Below the pieces are notes generated by a model. The model made no database searches. It was given only the letters and a program-made list of their open reading frames with translations, and had not been told where the DNA came from. Shown here piece by piece: positions 62,925 to 64,000 of a stretch of 64,000 bases of DNA; position 1 is the first letter of the stretch; every line of letters begins with the position of its first letter. The position numbers and the translations under genes were made by a program. Source of the DNA: Thalassotalea fonticola (GTDB lineage: Bacteria; Pseudomonadota; Gammaproteobacteria; Enterobacterales; Alteromonadaceae); NCBI RefSeq assembly GCF_032911225.1, contig NZ_CP136600.1, positions 1,054,001 through 1,118,000 of the forward strand, in the 5' to 3' direction.

Positions 62925-63980
62925 TTAACTATTATCCAGTGAGCTTCGGTAATCTCTAGGTGACATACCTACCCAACGTTTAAATGCGCGAGAGAAGTTA
63001 CTGCAGTCGGTAAAGCCTAATAAATAAGTGGCTTCTGCCATCGACATGCCATCTTTGCCAATGTATTGCTCAGCTAATTCTTTGCGAATTTGATCAAGTA
63101 AATCTTGATAGTTAGTGCCTTCTTTCTTTAATTTGTTATGAAAAGTACTTGCGGTCATATGTAATGACATTGCCACTCGTTCTCGTGAACAATTACCCGA
63201 TGGGAGAAACTCGATAAGTTTAGCCATTACCCGAGATTTTAAATCTACCTTGGCGGTTTTCTCTAAAAATTCAGTAACGGTTTTATCGCTCTCGCGAGCA
63301 AGTTCACGGTTAGAAGCAGGTAATTCTTTATCGAGTTCAGATACTTCTAGACAGACTGCGGTTTGTTTGGCAGAGAACTCAATTTCACAACGAAAATAAT
63401 CATGATATCTTTGAATAATATCATCACTTGGTGTCCAGATCAGACTAATCTTTTTAGGGGTATACTCAGGGCCGCGGATCATTCGAATAAACTTTACTGT
63501 GATCGCCGCAAAACAATCAGAATCAAAGTTTTTAACTACTTGTGAGCCGTTATCCAACTCGTTACTGCTTAACCAAGCCTTGCCTCCAGATTCATGATAC
63601 TCAACAGTTAATAACGTACTGATTAATGCAAAATAACGCTGATAACGCTGACAAAATGAGCGGAGGTTATCGCTATATAATAAACCAACGCCCAGTGCAT
63701 GGTAGCTGGCTGGGCTTAAAAATTCGCAGCTTTTTAAACTTAGGCTTGGATCAGTTGCTGAAATTCCCAGTTCAATAAACTTCCCCATTAAATCATAAGG
63801 AACCCGATTGATACCATGTTTGTACTCTTTAATATTGATGCCAGCTTGTAATAACAAGATGTTGGTATCCACATCAGATGCATTTAACGCCTGCGATATG
63901 GTGGCAGCATTGCCATAAAAACTAGTTGGAGAAATATTTGCCATTGAAGTGAGCGGCCCTAACGAGTATTTGATCCACAT
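62925..63980 (-). CDS. AraC-family transcription regulator
   Basis: A 351-residue regulator with an N-terminal arabinose-binding-like (OruR/ArgR-type) domain (about 25-215) and a C-terminal double helix-turn-helix (about 250-345) containing the family signature Gly-Phe-Thr-Asp-Cys-Ser-Asn-Phe-Ser-Arg-Ala-Phe-Lys-Arg-Trp. The second Met (residue 13, at 63944) is an alternative start. The gene ends near the window edge but appears complete. Its target is not visible; the nearest gene is the metalloprotease on the same strand. Confidence 0.88.
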   Translation of the reverse strand: MWIKYSLGPLTSMANISPTSFYGNAATISQALNASDVDTNILLLQAGINIKEYKHGINRVPYDLMGKFIELGISATDPSLSLKSCEFLSPASYHALGVGLLYSDNLRSFCQRYQRYFALISTLLTVEYHESGGKAWLSSNELDNGSQVVKNFDSDCFAAITVKFIRMIRGPEYTPKKISLIWTPSDDIIQRYHDYFRCEIEFSAKQTAVCLEVSELDKELPASNRELARESDKTVTEFLEKTAKVDLKSRVMAKLIEFLPSGNCSRERVAMSLHMTASTFHNKLKKEGTNYQDLLDQIRKELAEQYIGKDGMSMAEATYLLGFTDCSNFSRAFKRWVGMSPRDYRSSLDNS

Positions 63981-64000
63981 TAAAATAAATGATTTCCACT

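Overview
The window is AT-rich chromosomal DNA of a marine gammaproteobacterium, most likely Alteromonadales close to Colwellia/Thalassotalea (inference). The basis is the block ccoNOQP-fixH-ccoI-ccoS-(TauE/SafE-like)-fnr-uspE-ttcA, the DUF2937, DUF2987 and DUF1415 genes typical of that order, and the general protein style. No phage, conjugation or IS transposase gene, and no CRISPR array, was seen.

Layout. 1-4.6 kb: a gene-poor accessory block of orphan genes (secreted, lipoprotein, small membrane proteins), decayed gene pieces and REP-like hairpins. It lies between a truncated LysE start (45-113) and an intact lysE (4588). 5-16.4 kb: cbb3 oxidase, its assembly factors, the O2 sensor Fnr, UspE and the tRNA thiolase TtcA; an exact FNR palindrome lies in front of uspE. 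16.5-19.9 kb: a Fur-type iron module (TonB receptor plus PepSY membrane protein). 20-24.4 kb: Bax-like glucosaminidase, DUF2987, a LysE exporter, DUF1415 and DUF2937. 24.5-29.2 kb: a three-gene 2-oxoacid oxidoreductase operon whose first gene is an NAD(P)H-type flavoprotein carrying its own two-cluster ferredoxin domain. 29.2-39.5 kb: rhodanese, M24 peptidase, sulfotransferase, YciB, YciI, AI-2E family permease, TIGR01777 epimerase, YbbAP ABC transporter and TesA-like esterase. 39.6-41.5 kb: a minus-strand tRNA cluster (tRNA-Ala GGC and five tRNA-Glu TTC). 42-53.7 kb: YvcK, Dcd, Mrp, MetG, sulfite dehydrogenase pair, L,D-transpeptidase, an LRR-kinase fusion, DUF1810 and SthA. 54-64 kb: GntP permease, acyl-CoA synthetase, outer-membrane barrel, AAHS aromatic-acid transporter, a large secreted metalloprotease and an AraC regulator.

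The most unusual signals are non-coding. (1) A dispersed element of about 265 bp occurs three times (9313, 32855, 41782). It folds into a three-armed structure whose arms differ between copies but stay paired within each copy. A 49-bp perfect palindrome at 29744 looks like the two ends of this element fused with the interior lost. The copy at 32855 interrupts a small membrane-protein gene, and removing exactly the element restores a 61-codon frame. (2) The tRNA-Glu cluster is built from repeated bipartite hairpin units. The hairpin abutting the 5' end of four of the tRNAs keeps its pairing while its sequence changes between copies.

How the genes work together: the cco-fnr-uspE block couples oxygen sensing to the high-affinity oxidase. 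The tonB-receptor/PepSY pair serves iron uptake. The flavoprotein/KorAB operon probably links 2-oxoacid oxidation or synthesis to the pyridine-nucleotide pool, with SthA at 52.3 kb also acting on that pool.
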